25,829 nucleotides of DNA from NCBI GenBank assembly GCA_964630925.1, contig CAZVZK010000146.1:1-25829 (forward strand), given 5' to 3'. The number at the start of each line of letters is the position of its first letter. Positions within the stretch are counted from its first letter, which is position 1. The notes beneath the pieces were generated by a model. It saw nothing but the letters and a program-made list of their open reading frames with translations, did no database searches and was not told where the DNA came from. This document shows, one piece after another, positions 1-7,984 of this stretch. The translations under genes and the position numbers were made by a program. The DNA comes from RGDT01 sp964630925. GTDB taxonomy: Bacteria > Planctomycetota > Planctomycetia > Gemmatales > Gemmataceae.

Positions 1-45
1 AGGCCGGATACTAGCCAGAATCGGGCCGGAAAATCAAGACGCGAA

Positions 46-150
46 GAATGGCCCCGGCGCCGGGCCACGGCCCGGTGGCCGGAGGCAGCGGGGGCGCAAG
101 GACTTGCGCCCTGTTCAATGGTGCGAAGAATCACTCACTCCGCAGAGCTG
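46..150 (-). repeat. 105-bp dispersed repeat, inverted copy at left end
   Basis: This block is a perfect reverse complement of 25671-25775 at the right end of the window; I compared it base by base. It holds two GC-rich dyads, one with arms GGGCGCAAG/CTTGCGCCC and one with arms CCGGGCC/GGCCCGG, and a non-dyad block ending in the reverse complement of CAGCTCTGCGGAGTGAG. It lies upstream of the first ATPase gene and covers the ATG at 118, which argues against that start. Homology stops abruptly at both edges. A dispersed genomic repeat is the best reading. No coding capacity is credible. Confidence 0.9.
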
Positions 151-161
151 GCCCTTTTCCC

Positions 162-191
162 TTGCGTGAGCCCCGGCCCGCTCATTATGCT
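162..191 (+). promoter_or_regulatory. weak candidate sigma70-type promoter upstream of gspE
   Basis: TTGCGT (162-167) and TATGCT (186-191) are separated by 18 nt, about 74 nt upstream of the preferred gspE start at 265. The matches to the -35 and -10 consensus are partial (3/6 and 4/6). In a GC-rich genome such partial matches are common, so this is only a placeholder for where transcription of the cluster might begin. Confidence 0.2.
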
Positions 192-264
192 GATCCAGAG
201 ACGCCCCACGTCATCCGCCTCTGCACGCGCCCCCACCTCGTCCCTCTACCGGAGTGTCCGTCTC

Positions 265-1968
265 ATGGCCAAGTCGCGTGGCGATTTCACCGAGATCCTC
301 GTCAAGAAGGGCATCCTCAGCGCCGACCAGCTCGAGGAGGCCAAGGCCGCTGCCACCCAGACCGGCGCCAAGATCAATGAGGTCCTCGTCAAACTCCAGT
401 ACGCCACCCCCGCCGAGGTGATGGCCGCCGTCGCCGAACACTCCGGCACCCAGTTCGTCGACCTCACCGACATGACCATCCCCCCGGCCATCATCGAGAT
501 GGTCCCCGAGTCGGTCGCCCGCGAGAACGTCGTCCTGCCGCTCTCCAGCGACGGCACCGTCCTCAAGATCATCATGGCCGACGTGTCCGACCTCACCACA
601 CTCCAGAAGCTCGAATTCGTCCTCAACCGCCAGCTCACCCCCGTCATCGCACCCCGCGAACAGATCATCGAGGCCATCAACCGCCACTACGGCCAGAGCG
701 AGACCGAGTCCGTGGACTCCATGCTCGCCGAGTTCACCGACACCGCCATCGACTTCACCGTCACCGAGTCCACCGCCGCCGGCGCCGCCGAGGACAACGA
801 CGCCCCCATCATCAAGCTCTGCAACCTCATTATCCAGGAGGCCGTCAGCCTCCGCGCCTCCGACATCCACATCGAGCCCTTCGCCGACCGCATCCGCATC
901 CGCTACCGCATCGACGGCGTCCTCGTCGAACGCGACAGCCCGCCCCGCCGCCTCCTCGCCCCCATCGTCTCTCGCTTCAAGATCATGGCCAACATCGACA
1001 TCGCCGAGAAACGCCGCCCCCAGGACGGCCGCATCAAGACCAACATCCAGGGCAAGCACTACGACCTCCGCGTCAGCCTCCTGCCGACCACCAACGGCCA
1101 GTCCATCGTCATGCGCATCCTCGACCGCGGCAACATCCAGGTCTCCATCAAGGACCTCGGCTTCGGCGAGGAGGACTACGCCAAGTTCCAGCAGATCATC
1201 AAGCGCCCCAACGGCATCTTCCTCGTCACCGGCCCCACCGGCTCCGGCAAGACCACCACCCTGTACGCCGCCCTCAACGAGCTGAACCGCCCCGACCGCA
1301 AGATCATCACCGCCGAGGACCCCGTCGAGTACTACCTCCCCGGCATCAACCAGGTCGAGGTCCGCCACAACATCGGCCTCGACTTCGCCAAGATCATCCG
1401 CGCCATGCTCCGCCAGGCCCCCAACATCATCCTCGTCGGCGAGATCCGCGACCACGAGACCGCCGAGATCGCCATCCAGGCGTCCCTCACCGGCCACCTG
1501 GTGTTCAGTACACTCCACACCAACGACGCCCCCAGCGCCGTCACCCGCCTCGTGGACATCGGCGTCCAGCCGTTCCTCGTCGCCTCCTCCGTCATCGCCA
1601 TCATGGCCCAGCGCCTCGTGCGCATGGTGTGCCAGAAGTGCAAGGGCCCCGACGAGCCGTCCGCCGCCGAGATCAAGGCCGCCGGCCTCTCCCCCGAGCG
1701 CGTCAAGACGGCCACCTTCCAGCGGGGCACCGGCTGCAACAACTGCAACCACACCGGCTACCGGGGCCGCAAGGGCATCTTCGAGATGTTCCGCATGACC
1801 TCCGCCATGCGTGAGCTGACGTTCAAGCGCGAGCCCACCCAGTCCATCCGCCGCCAGGCCCGCCTCATGGGCATGCGTACACTCCTTGAGGACGGCATCA
1901 ACAAGGCCTGCACCGGTCTGACCACCCTCGACGAGGTCCTCAGCACCTGCCACCACGAGCACGAGTGA
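265..1968 (+). CDS. gspE: GspE/PilB-type secretion or pilus assembly ATPase
   Basis: This is a hexameric AAA-like ATPase of the type II secretion/type IV pilus class, expected at the cytoplasmic face to power pseudopilus assembly. With the start at 265 (MAKSRGDF) it has 567 residues. An N-terminal GspE/MshEN-type domain spans roughly residues 5-145. The core carries Walker A GPTGSGKTTT from about residue 323, the Walker B region IILVGEIRDHET, the His box STLHTNDAPS, and a zinc tetracysteine C456xxC459...C491xxC494 typical of GspE/PilB and absent from PilT. The open frame extends to 118, but that ATG lies inside the dispersed repeat. The start at 265 has GGAG at 251-254 and begins the conserved domain; ATG 187 is a less likely alternative. 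It is the first gene of the cluster, and a strong palindrome follows its stop. GspE versus PilB cannot be settled from sequence alone. Confidence 0.95.
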   Translation: MAKSRGDFTEILVKKGILSADQLEEAKAAATQTGAKINEVLVKLQYATPAEVMAAVAEHSGTQFVDLTDMTIPPAIIEMVPESVARENVVLPLSSDGTVLKIIMADVSDLTTLQKLEFVLNRQLTPVIAPREQIIEAINRHYGQSETESVDSMLAEFTDTAIDFTVTESTAAGAAEDNDAPIIKLCNLIIQEAVSLRASDIHIEPFADRIRIRYRIDGVLVERDSPPRRLLAPIVSRFKIMANIDIAEKRRPQDGRIKTNIQGKHYDLRVSLLPTTNGQSIVMRILDRGNIQVSIKDLGFGEEDYAKFQQIIKRPNGIFLVTGPTGSGKTTTLYAALNELNRPDRKIITAEDPVEYYLPGINQVEVRHNIGLDFAKIIRAMLRQAPNIILVGEIRDHETAEIAIQASLTGHLVFSTLHTNDAPSAVTRLVDIGVQPFLVASSVIAIMAQRLVRMVCQKCKGPDEPSAAEIKAAGLSPERVKTATFQRGTGCNNCNHTGYRGRKGIFEMFRMTSAMRELTFKREPTQSIRRQARLMGMRTLLEDGINKACTGLTTLDEVLSTCHHEHE

Positions 1969-1976
1969 TCCGGTAT

Positions 1977-2046
1977 GAGCGAGGGGCGCGGCGTGCGCCC
2001 GCCGGTGATTCGTCACGCCGGCGTGCTCACGCCGCGCCCCTCGCTC
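1977..2046. repeat. 19-bp perfect inverted repeat (extended hairpin) after gspE
   Basis: The arms 1977-1995 and 2028-2046 are perfectly complementary over 19 bp, starting GAGCGAGGGGCGC and ending GCGCCCCTCGCTC. The 32-nt centre contains a further imperfect stem (GCCGGTGA / TCACGCCGGC around TTCG). It begins 8 nt after the gspE stop. No T-run follows, so it is not a canonical intrinsic terminator. It may stop or stabilise the transcript end, or be a REP-like palindromic element. Confidence 0.75.
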
Positions 2047-2384
2047 GTCGGCATGATTCAATGCCACGGACGAGAATTGCCGCGAATCGTACCCGCGGGA
2101 TCTCGTTGCCCCCGAGTGGACACCTGGGGGATGTGGCGCGGAAAAGAAGCATGGCGCACCATCCCCGAGCGCCGGCGCTCATGAAAGCCCCATGAGACGG
2201 CCAGGATTTGGTGCAAGACGAACGCCGTGCCCTCTTCTTTCACGGATTCCGTAGGATTCTCCCTGTCGCTGATTGCCGCCCCCCTCGCGTCCCGGATAAT
2301 GCCGGTGAGGGCCACGATCCCATCTGTCCGTGCCTTTCCTGTTTCGTCCGCCATTCGAGCCCGTACCGAGAGACGGAGGCCCCC
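2047..2384. other. non-coding gap upstream of pilT
   Basis: Together with the hairpin before it, this makes a 416-nt space between the first two ATPase genes, the longest in the cluster. I see no gene here: the open frames lack a ribosome-binding site or recognisable protein sequence. I searched by eye for sigma54 (GG/GC spaced 10) and sigma70 motifs and found nothing convincing. The length and the preceding hairpin suggest that pilT may have its own promoter here. Confidence 0.5.
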
Positions 2385-3596
2385 TTGGCATCACCCATCG
2401 AGATGACGAAGCTCCTCAGCACGGTCATCCAGCTGAAGGCGAGCGACCTGCACATCACCGTCGGCCAGCCCCCCGTCATCCGGCACCAGGGCCGCATGCG
2501 CCGCCTCGACACCAAGTCACTCGACCAGGACGACACGACGCAGCTCATGAAGTCCATCACGCCCGACCGCTGTCAGCAGGAGCTGCAGGAGAAGGGCGGA
2601 GCCGACTTCGCCATCGAGTACACCGACGGCTTCCGCTTCCGCGTCGCCGTCTTCAAGCAGCGCGGCTTCATCGGCATGGTGCTGCGGCGAATCCCCAGCA
2701 CCTTCCTCACGTTTGAACAGATCGGCATGCCGGACGCCATCCGCCGCCTGATCACACGTCCACGCGGCCTGATGCTCGTCACCGGCCCGACCGGCACCGG
2801 CAAGACCACCAGCCTCGCGTCGATGCTGAACTTCATCAACCAGAACTACGACAAGCACGTCATCACGCTCGAAGACCCCATCGAGTACTACCACAAGCAT
2901 CAGAAGTGTACGTTCAACCAGCGCGAGATCGGGGTGGACACCCCCAGCTTCAAGGAGGGCATCCGCCGCGCCCTCCGCATGGACCCCGACATCATCCTCG
3001 TCGGCGAGATGCGTGACCTGGAGACCATCCACGCCGCCATCGAGGCCGCCGAGACCGGCCACATCGTCTTCGGCACGCTGCACACCTCCGGCGCCTCCAG
3101 CACCGTGAACCGCATCATCGACGTGTTCTCCAAGGAGCAGCAGGACCAGATCCGCACCCAGCTCTCGACGGCCCTCATCGGCGTGCTGTCGCAGGCCCTG
3201 ATGCCCAAGAAGCCCGAGGGCCTCGTCGCCGCCTACGAGATGATGGTGGTCACCCCCGCCATCCAGAACCTCATCCGCGAGAACAAGACCTACCGCATCG
3301 ACTCCGCCCTCCAGACCGGGCGCAAGCACGGCATGTTCCTCCTCGACGAGAACCTGTTCAAGCTCTGGCGCGACGGGCTGGTGGACAAGGAGGAGTGCCT
3401 CATGCGGGCCAACAAGCCCGCCGAATTGGCCGCCAAGATGGCCAACCACGAGAAGGGCATCTCGGACGACGACGACGACGACGACGATGACGACGATGAC
3501 GATGACGACGATGACCGCCGCCGGCGGGACGACGACGATGACGATGACGACAGGCCGCGCCGGCCGGGGGCCGGCGGCATCCGCAAGGGCCGCTAA
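2385..3596 (+). CDS. pilT: PilT-type twitching motility/retraction ATPase with poly-Asp tail
   Basis: The PilT family disassembles pilin fibres at the pilus base. I prefer the TTG start at 2385 (MASPIEMTKLLS) because GGAGG lies at 2375-2379; ATG 2403 is the alternative. The frame is open upstream to 2208, but that sequence has no PilT similarity. The protein is 403 residues. The N-terminal PAS-like domain opens with LKASDLHITVGQPPVIR. Walker A is GPTGTGKTTS from about residue 134, Walker B is DIILVGEMRDLETI near 200, and the His box is GTLHTSGASS near 229. AIQNLIRENKTYRI matches the PilT C-terminal AIRNLIRE-type motif. There is no zinc tetracysteine, which separates it from the flanking GspE proteins. 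Residues 361-389 are 17 Asp, 4 Arg and 8 Asp, then a short Arg/Gly/Pro-rich end. This tail is not part of the normal PilT fold. A pilT between two gspE genes suggests the machine can retract. Confidence 0.93.
   Translation: MASPIEMTKLLSTVIQLKASDLHITVGQPPVIRHQGRMRRLDTKSLDQDDTTQLMKSITPDRCQQELQEKGGADFAIEYTDGFRFRVAVFKQRGFIGMVLRRIPSTFLTFEQIGMPDAIRRLITRPRGLMLVTGPTGTGKTTSLASMLNFINQNYDKHVITLEDPIEYYHKHQKCTFNQREIGVDTPSFKEGIRRALRMDPDIILVGEMRDLETIHAAIEAAETGHIVFGTLHTSGASSTVNRIIDVFSKEQQDQIRTQLSTALIGVLSQALMPKKPEGLVAAYEMMVVTPAIQNLIRENKTYRIDSALQTGRKHGMFLLDENLFKLWRDGLVDKEECLMRANKPAELAAKMANHEKGISDDDDDDDDDDDDDDDDDRRRRDDDDDDDDRPRRPGAGGIRKGR
3465..3551 (+). repeat. GAC/GAT codon run encoding the Asp tail
   Basis: Seventeen consecutive GAC/GAT codons (3465-3515), four Arg codons (CGC CGC CGG CGG) and eight more GAC/GAT codons (3528-3551). 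The first seven codons are all GAC, so the tract could change length by slippage in steps of three without shifting the frame. Confidence 0.9.
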
Positions 3597-3623
3597 CCCG
3601 TCCACGCGAACGTAAGGTGCCGC

Positions 3624-5696
3624 ATGTCCACGACCCCGCCGAACGATCCGAAGAAGCCCGTCCCCCCGGCCCAGGGCGTGACCCCGGCCAGGCCCGCCGC
3701 CGCGCCGCCGCAGGGCCAGGGCCAGCCCGCGCCCAAGCCCGCCGCCGGCCCCCAGCCGGCGAAGCCCGCCGCCCAGCCGCAGAAGCCCGCCCCGGCTCCG
3801 GGCCAGGCCATCACCCCACAGAAGCCGCCCGCCAAGCCCGGCGAGCCGGCCAAGCCCGCCGCCAAGCCCGCCGAGCCGGCCAAGCCCGCCGCCAAGCCCC
3901 CCGCCGACGCCCCGCGCAAGCCGCTCCCGCCGCAGAAGATCGGCGGCAAGAAGCCCGTGGGCAAGGAGAAGAAGCAGCAGGAGAGCGGCGGACGCCGCAA
4001 GCTCGGCCAGGTGCTCGTTGACCTCGGCTACATCGACGAGGACCAGATCTGGGAGCTCCTCGACGAGGCCAAGGCGTCCGCCCTCATGACCGGCCAGGCC
4101 GCCGTCGCCCGCGGCCTCATCAACGACGACCAGCTCCTCAACGCCCTCGCCGAGCAGGCCAACATCAAGGTCGTCAACCTCGCCGAGATGAAGCCCTCGC
4201 CCGAGGCCCTCGCCCTCGTCCCCGAGCCGATGGCCGGCGTCTACAAGGTCCTGCCGCTGTCCGTCAAGGACAAGGTCCTGACGGTGGCCATCGCCGACCC
4301 GAACAACCTCGGCGCCATGGACGACCTGCGCAACCTCCTCAGCCTGAATGAGGTCGTCGCGGTCCTCGCCCCCCCGCAGCAGATCACCGAGGCGCTGGAT
4401 CGCGCCTACAAGGGCAAGGAAGAGTCGATCATCGACATCATCTCCGACATGGAGAAGAACCCCACCCTCGGCGGGCGCAAGGCCGAGACCAGCATCGACC
4501 TCTCCGAGCTGACCGAGATGGCGGAGGCCGCCCCCGTCCGCAAGCTCATCAACATGGTCTTCCTCCTCGGCATCCGCGACAAGGCGTCCGACATCCACTT
4601 CGAGCCGTTCGAGGACGAGTACAAGATCCGCATGCGTTGCGACGGCGTGCTGTACGAGATGGTGCCGCCCCCGCGCCACCTCGCCACCGCCATCTCCTCG
4701 CGCATCAAGGTCATGTCCAACCTCGACATCGCCGAACGCCGCCTGCCCCAGGACGGCCGCATCGAGCTGAACGTCGGCGGCAACCCGGTGGACCTCCGCG
4801 TCTCCGTCCTGCCCACCCTCTTCGGCGAGAGCGTCGTCGTCCGGGTCCTCGACCGCACGGTCGTCTCCCTCGACCTGAACAAGGTCGGCCTGAGCCCGGA
4901 GATGCTCGAGGAGTTCCGCCAGGTGGTGGCGAAGCCCAACGGCATCGTCCTCGTCACCGGCCCCACCGGCGCCGGCAAGACCACCACCCTGTACTCCGCC
5001 CTCAACGAGCTGAACGTCATCAGCGACAAGCTCATCACCACCGAGGACCCCGTCGAGTACGACCTCGACGGCATCATCCAGGTGCCCATCAACCACGAGA
5101 TCGGCCTGACCTTCGCCTCGGCCCTCCGCTCCATCCTGCGGCAGGACCCCGACAAGATCCTCGTCGGCGAGATCCGCGACCTGGAGACCGCCCAGATCGC
5201 CGTGCAGGCCGCCCTCACCGGCCACATCGTCTTCTCGACGCTGCACACCAACGACGCCCCCAGCACCGTCACCCGCCTGCGTGACATGGGCCTGGAGCCG
5301 TTCCTCATCACCGCCACGCTGGAGGCCATCCTCGCCCAGCGCCTGGTGCGGAAGATCTGCGACGACTGCCGCACCGAGTTCGAGCCGTCGCGCGACCTGC
5401 TCATGGAGCTGAACCTGACGCCCGAGTCGGTGAAGGGCCGCAAGTTCTTCTACGGACGCGGCTGCGACCGCTGCAACAACACGGGGCACCGTGGCCGCAT
5501 GGGCCTGTTCGAGCTGTTCATGATCACCGACGACATGCGCGACCTGATCTCCGCCGGGGCCTCAACCGACGAGATGCGCCACGCCGCCAAGAAGATGGGC
5601 ATGACGACCCTCCGCGAGTCGGGCATGCGCGCCCTGTTCAAGGGCCTGACCACCATCGAGGAGGTCGTCCGCGAGACGGTCGTCGACGAGGAGTAG
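3624..5696 (+). CDS. gspE: second GspE/PilB-type ATPase with Pro/Ala/Lys-rich N-terminal extension
   Basis: This 690-residue paralogue of the first ATPase is likely an alternative or partner assembly motor. Residues 1-125 are low complexity, rich in Pro, Ala and Lys, with AKPA-type repeats. A GspE_N/MshEN-like domain follows (about 126-255). It has two motif copies, KLGQVLVDLGYIDEDQ and GLINDDQLLNALAEQ, which fit the MshEN pattern better than the first ATPase does. The motor has Walker A GPTGAGKTTT from residue 446, Walker B ILVGEIRDLET, His box STLHTNDAPS and a zinc site C579xxC582...C614xxC617. ATG 3624 has AAGG about 9 nt upstream and sits 27 nt after the pilT stop, so the genes are probably co-transcribed. 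Its length exceeds the usual 500-570 because of the extension. Binding of c-di-GMP is possible by analogy with MshEN domains but not shown. Confidence 0.94.
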   Translation: MSTTPPNDPKKPVPPAQGVTPARPAAAPPQGQGQPAPKPAAGPQPAKPAAQPQKPAPAPGQAITPQKPPAKPGEPAKPAAKPAEPAKPAAKPPADAPRKPLPPQKIGGKKPVGKEKKQQESGGRRKLGQVLVDLGYIDEDQIWELLDEAKASALMTGQAAVARGLINDDQLLNALAEQANIKVVNLAEMKPSPEALALVPEPMAGVYKVLPLSVKDKVLTVAIADPNNLGAMDDLRNLLSLNEVVAVLAPPQQITEALDRAYKGKEESIIDIISDMEKNPTLGGRKAETSIDLSELTEMAEAAPVRKLINMVFLLGIRDKASDIHFEPFEDEYKIRMRCDGVLYEMVPPPRHLATAISSRIKVMSNLDIAERRLPQDGRIELNVGGNPVDLRVSVLPTLFGESVVVRVLDRTVVSLDLNKVGLSPEMLEEFRQVVAKPNGIVLVTGPTGAGKTTTLYSALNELNVISDKLITTEDPVEYDLDGIIQVPINHEIGLTFASALRSILRQDPDKILVGEIRDLETAQIAVQAALTGHIVFSTLHTNDAPSTVTRLRDMGLEPFLITATLEAILAQRLVRKICDDCRTEFEPSRDLLMELNLTPESVKGRKFFYGRGCDRCNNTGHRGRMGLFELFMITDDMRDLISAGASTDEMRHAAKKMGMTTLRESGMRALFKGLTTIEEVVRETVVDEE

Positions 5697-5788
5697 TGTT
5701 TAGTATTCAGTGTTTAGTGTTTGGGGTAGTGTCACATCAGGGGGTTGTACGGTGTCTGGCTAAACACCAAACACCAAACACCAAACAC
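5697..5788. repeat. AT-richer heptamer repeats forming an inverted repeat
   Basis: Directly after the TAG stop of the second gspE lie four 7-nt units of GTGTTTA type (5697-5723). At 5762-5788 lie nearly four units of AAACACC. The two arms are complementary at 22 of 27 positions across a 38-nt centre. Base composition is strikingly unlike the surrounding GC-rich genes. It may act as an mRNA hairpin between gspE and gspF, or be a dispersed intergenic repeat. Confidence 0.8.
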
Positions 5789-5800
5789 GAGGGGGCCGAC

Positions 5801-7039
5801 ATGCCGACCTACAAATACGAAGCGATGGACACCTCGGGCGGCGAGGTCAAGGACACCATCGACGCCGGCAACGAGGAGGAGGCCCAGCAGAAGATCCGCC
5901 AGCTCGGCTACTTCGTCACGAAGATCACCGAGCAGCAGTCGGGCAAGAAGGGCAAGAAGAAGGCCGGCAAACGCAAGAAGGGCCAGGTCTTCACCATCGG
6001 CGGCGTCTCCACCAAGGCGCTCTGCACCTTCACACGCCAGTTCTCCACGCTGCAGGACGCCGGCCTGCCCGTGCTGCGCTCGCTGCGCATCCTCGAGGGC
6101 CAGATGCGCCCGGGCGTGCTCAAGAACGCCCTGATCGACGTGGTGGACGACGTGGAGTCGGGCAGCACGCTCTCCGAGGCCTTCGGCAAGCACCCCAAGT
6201 GCTTCGACCGCCTCTACGTGAACATGGTCAAGGCCGGCGAGGCCGGCGGCGCCCTCGAGATCATCCTCAAGCGCCTCGCGGACTTCAAGGAGAAGGCGCA
6301 GAGCCTGTCGCGCAAGATCCAGGGCGCGATGATGTACCCCGTCGTCGTGGTGCTGGTCGCCGTCAGCATCCTGACCTTCATCATGATCTACATCATCCCG
6401 AAGTTCGAGAAGATCTTCAAAGACTTCAACATGGACCTCCCGGACATGACGAAGGTCCTCATCGCCTGCTCGCAGTGGGTCAGCAAGTACTGGTACGTCC
6501 TCCCCCTCTTCCCCCTGTGCTTCTGGCTCCTCATCAAGCTCATACGCCTGTCGAAGACGGGGAACTACGCCGTCGACAAATGCATCCTCTACATACCGGT
6601 CGTGGGCGGCCTGATCGAGAAGACCATCGTCGCCCAGACCACCCGCACGCTCGGCACCCTCGTCGCCTCCGGCGTGCCGATCCTCGAGGCGCTCAGCATC
6701 GTCAAGGAGACGTGCACCAACGCGGTCTTCGAACGCATGTACCAGCGCGTCTACGAGTCGATCCGCGAGGGCGACACCATCGCCCAGCCCCTCAAGGAGA
6801 GCAAGCTCGTCGATGACATGGTGGTCAACATGGTGGACGTCGGCGAGGAGACCGGCGACCTCGACAGCATGCTCTACAAGATCGCCGACGTGTACGACGA
6901 GGAGGTCGAGGTCATGGTCGAGGGCCTGATCAAGCTGATCGAGCCCCTCCTGATCGTGTTCCTCGGCGTCGTCATCGGCGGCATCGTGATCGCGCTGTTC
7001 CTGCCCCTGATCAAGCTCCTGGAAGGCCTGAGCAAGTGA
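5801..7039 (+). CDS. gspF: GspF/PilC-type inner-membrane platform protein
   Basis: GspF/PilC is the polytopic inner-membrane protein that couples the cytoplasmic ATPase to pseudopilin assembly. The 412-residue protein starts at ATG 5801 (MPTYKYEAMDTSG, the typical GspF opening), preceded by GAGGGGG. The longer open frame back to 5696 runs through the heptamer repeats and is rejected. Two T2SSF domains are visible: the first near residues 70-195 (FTRQFSTLQDAGLPVLRSLR), the second near 275-400 (TRTLGTLVASGVPILEALS). Membrane segments lie at about 178-200, 231-250 and 381-405. Residues about 46-62 form a Lys-rich insert (SGKKGKKKAGKRKK) between the N-terminal tip and the first domain. Its position after two GspE genes and before the pseudopilins matches the E-F-G order of secretion operons. 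Confidence 0.96.
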   Translation: MPTYKYEAMDTSGGEVKDTIDAGNEEEAQQKIRQLGYFVTKITEQQSGKKGKKKAGKRKKGQVFTIGGVSTKALCTFTRQFSTLQDAGLPVLRSLRILEGQMRPGVLKNALIDVVDDVESGSTLSEAFGKHPKCFDRLYVNMVKAGEAGGALEIILKRLADFKEKAQSLSRKIQGAMMYPVVVVLVAVSILTFIMIYIIPKFEKIFKDFNMDLPDMTKVLIACSQWVSKYWYVLPLFPLCFWLLIKLIRLSKTGNYAVDKCILYIPVVGGLIEKTIVAQTTRTLGTLVASGVPILEALSIVKETCTNAVFERMYQRVYESIREGDTIAQPLKESKLVDDMVVNMVDVGEETGDLDSMLYKIADVYDEEVEVMVEGLIKLIEPLLIVFLGVVIGGIVIALFLPLIKLLEGLSK

Positions 7040-7065
7040 GCCACACGCACGGGAGGTCGAAGGCC

Positions 7066-7980
7066 ATGACGAACGCATTTCGTGCCGTGAGGCGAAAGGG
7101 CTTCACGCTCATCGAGCTGCTGGTGGTGATCGCCATCATCAGCATCCTCATCGCCCTCACCGTCGCCGGCGTGATGGCGACCCTCGTCCGCGGCGTGCAG
7201 ATGACGGCGCGCGGCGACATGAACGGCTTCGCGACCGCCCACGGCAACTTCCGCCAGGCGTTCAACGTCCAGTTCATCCCCAGCCGCATCCGCCTCCAGG
7301 AGAGCGGCACCTACGACACGTCGGACCCCATCCAGGCACGCACCGTCATCTTCCTCCAGTCGATGTTCGGCAAGAGGGCCAGCCTCGCCCAGGACTGGAA
7401 CAACGACGGCACCATCACCGCCTACCCGACCTACATCGAGCTGGCCGGCGAGGAGTGCCTCACCTTCTTCCTCGGCGGCATCCCCACGAGGAACGGCCCC
7501 AACGGCTGCCTCGGCTTCTCCTCCGACCCGATTAACCCCGCCGAGGTCGTCAGCACCCAGGGCCGCAAGGGCCCGTACTTCGACTTCAAATCCGCCAGGC
7601 TCATTCGGGCGGCGAACGGCTTCTTCCGCTACCAGGACCCGTTCGCCGGCCCCGGCTCGGCCAAAGCCGCCTACTACGTCTACCTCAGCGCCAACAAGGC
7701 CGGCAACGACTACAACGGGCCGCGCAACGGCTACCTGCCGGCGACGGACCCGCGCAACTTCTCCGATTCGGCCCAGGGCGTCAACCCGTTCGTCCAGTCG
7801 CTCTCGCCGCTCCAGTACCTCAACCGCGACGGCTTCCAGATCATCTGCGCCGGCCGTGACGGGCAGTTCGGCCCCGGCGACACCTCCTGGTCCGTGACCG
7901 GGGGTTACGGCACCTCCAACGCCGGCTCCGACGACATCTCCAACTTCTCCGGGGCCGAGCTCCGCACGGGGCAGCAGTGA
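7066..7980 (+). CDS. GspG-like major pseudopilin (304 aa)
   Basis: This is a type II secretion/type IV pilus-like pseudopilin. It has a class III signal: basic leader MTNAFRAVRRKG, cleavage after Gly12, then FTLIELLVVIAII with Glu at +5, followed by the membrane helix. ATG 7066 is chosen because GGGAGGT lies at 7051-7057; the GTG at 7036 overlapping the gspF stop would add ten non-leader residues. The C-terminal part contains CAGRDGQFGPG and later SDDISNF, reminiscent of the calcium-binding loop at the end of GspG (GxDG...DDI). At 304 residues it is about twice the usual GspG length, with a large exported middle region of unknown fold. It follows gspF closely, the normal place of gspG. Confidence 0.9.
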   Translation: MTNAFRAVRRKGFTLIELLVVIAIISILIALTVAGVMATLVRGVQMTARGDMNGFATAHGNFRQAFNVQFIPSRIRLQESGTYDTSDPIQARTVIFLQSMFGKRASLAQDWNNDGTITAYPTYIELAGEECLTFFLGGIPTRNGPNGCLGFSSDPINPAEVVSTQGRKGPYFDFKSARLIRAANGFFRYQDPFAGPGSAKAAYYVYLSANKAGNDYNGPRNGYLPATDPRNFSDSAQGVNPFVQSLSPLQYLNRDGFQIICAGRDGQFGPGDTSWSVTGGYGTSNAGSDDISNFSGAELRTGQQ

Positions 7981-7984
7981 CGCC

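Noticed and set aside
118..264. Upstream extension of the first gspE to ATG 118 (or ATG 187)
   Set aside because: ATG 118 lies inside the dispersed repeat, and the added residues do not belong to the GspE N-domain, which starts at 265 with its own GGAG.
48..380. Open frame starting MAPAPGHG in the left repeat, and its twin on the - strand at 25324-25773
   Set aside because: Both start in the 105-bp repeat and only share that repeat; the rest differ. They are repeat-derived frames, not genes.
211..2067. Long antisense open frame opposite the first gspE (618 codons)
   Set aside because: Its translation is Asp/Gly/Val/Leu-rich low-complexity sequence with no domain, as expected of the reverse strand of a GC-rich gene.
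2100..2160. Sigma54-type promoter around TGGCGCGGAAAAGAAGC
   Set aside because: The GG and GC elements do not have the correct spacing and the TTGC box is absent.
2208..2384. N-terminal extension of pilT to 2208
   Set aside because: The extra 59 residues show no PilT similarity, and the TTG at 2385 has GGAGG at ideal spacing.
2517..5489. 990-codon antisense open frame opposite pilT and the second gspE
   Set aside because: It spans two well-recognised genes on the other strand, and its product is a composition artefact without motifs.
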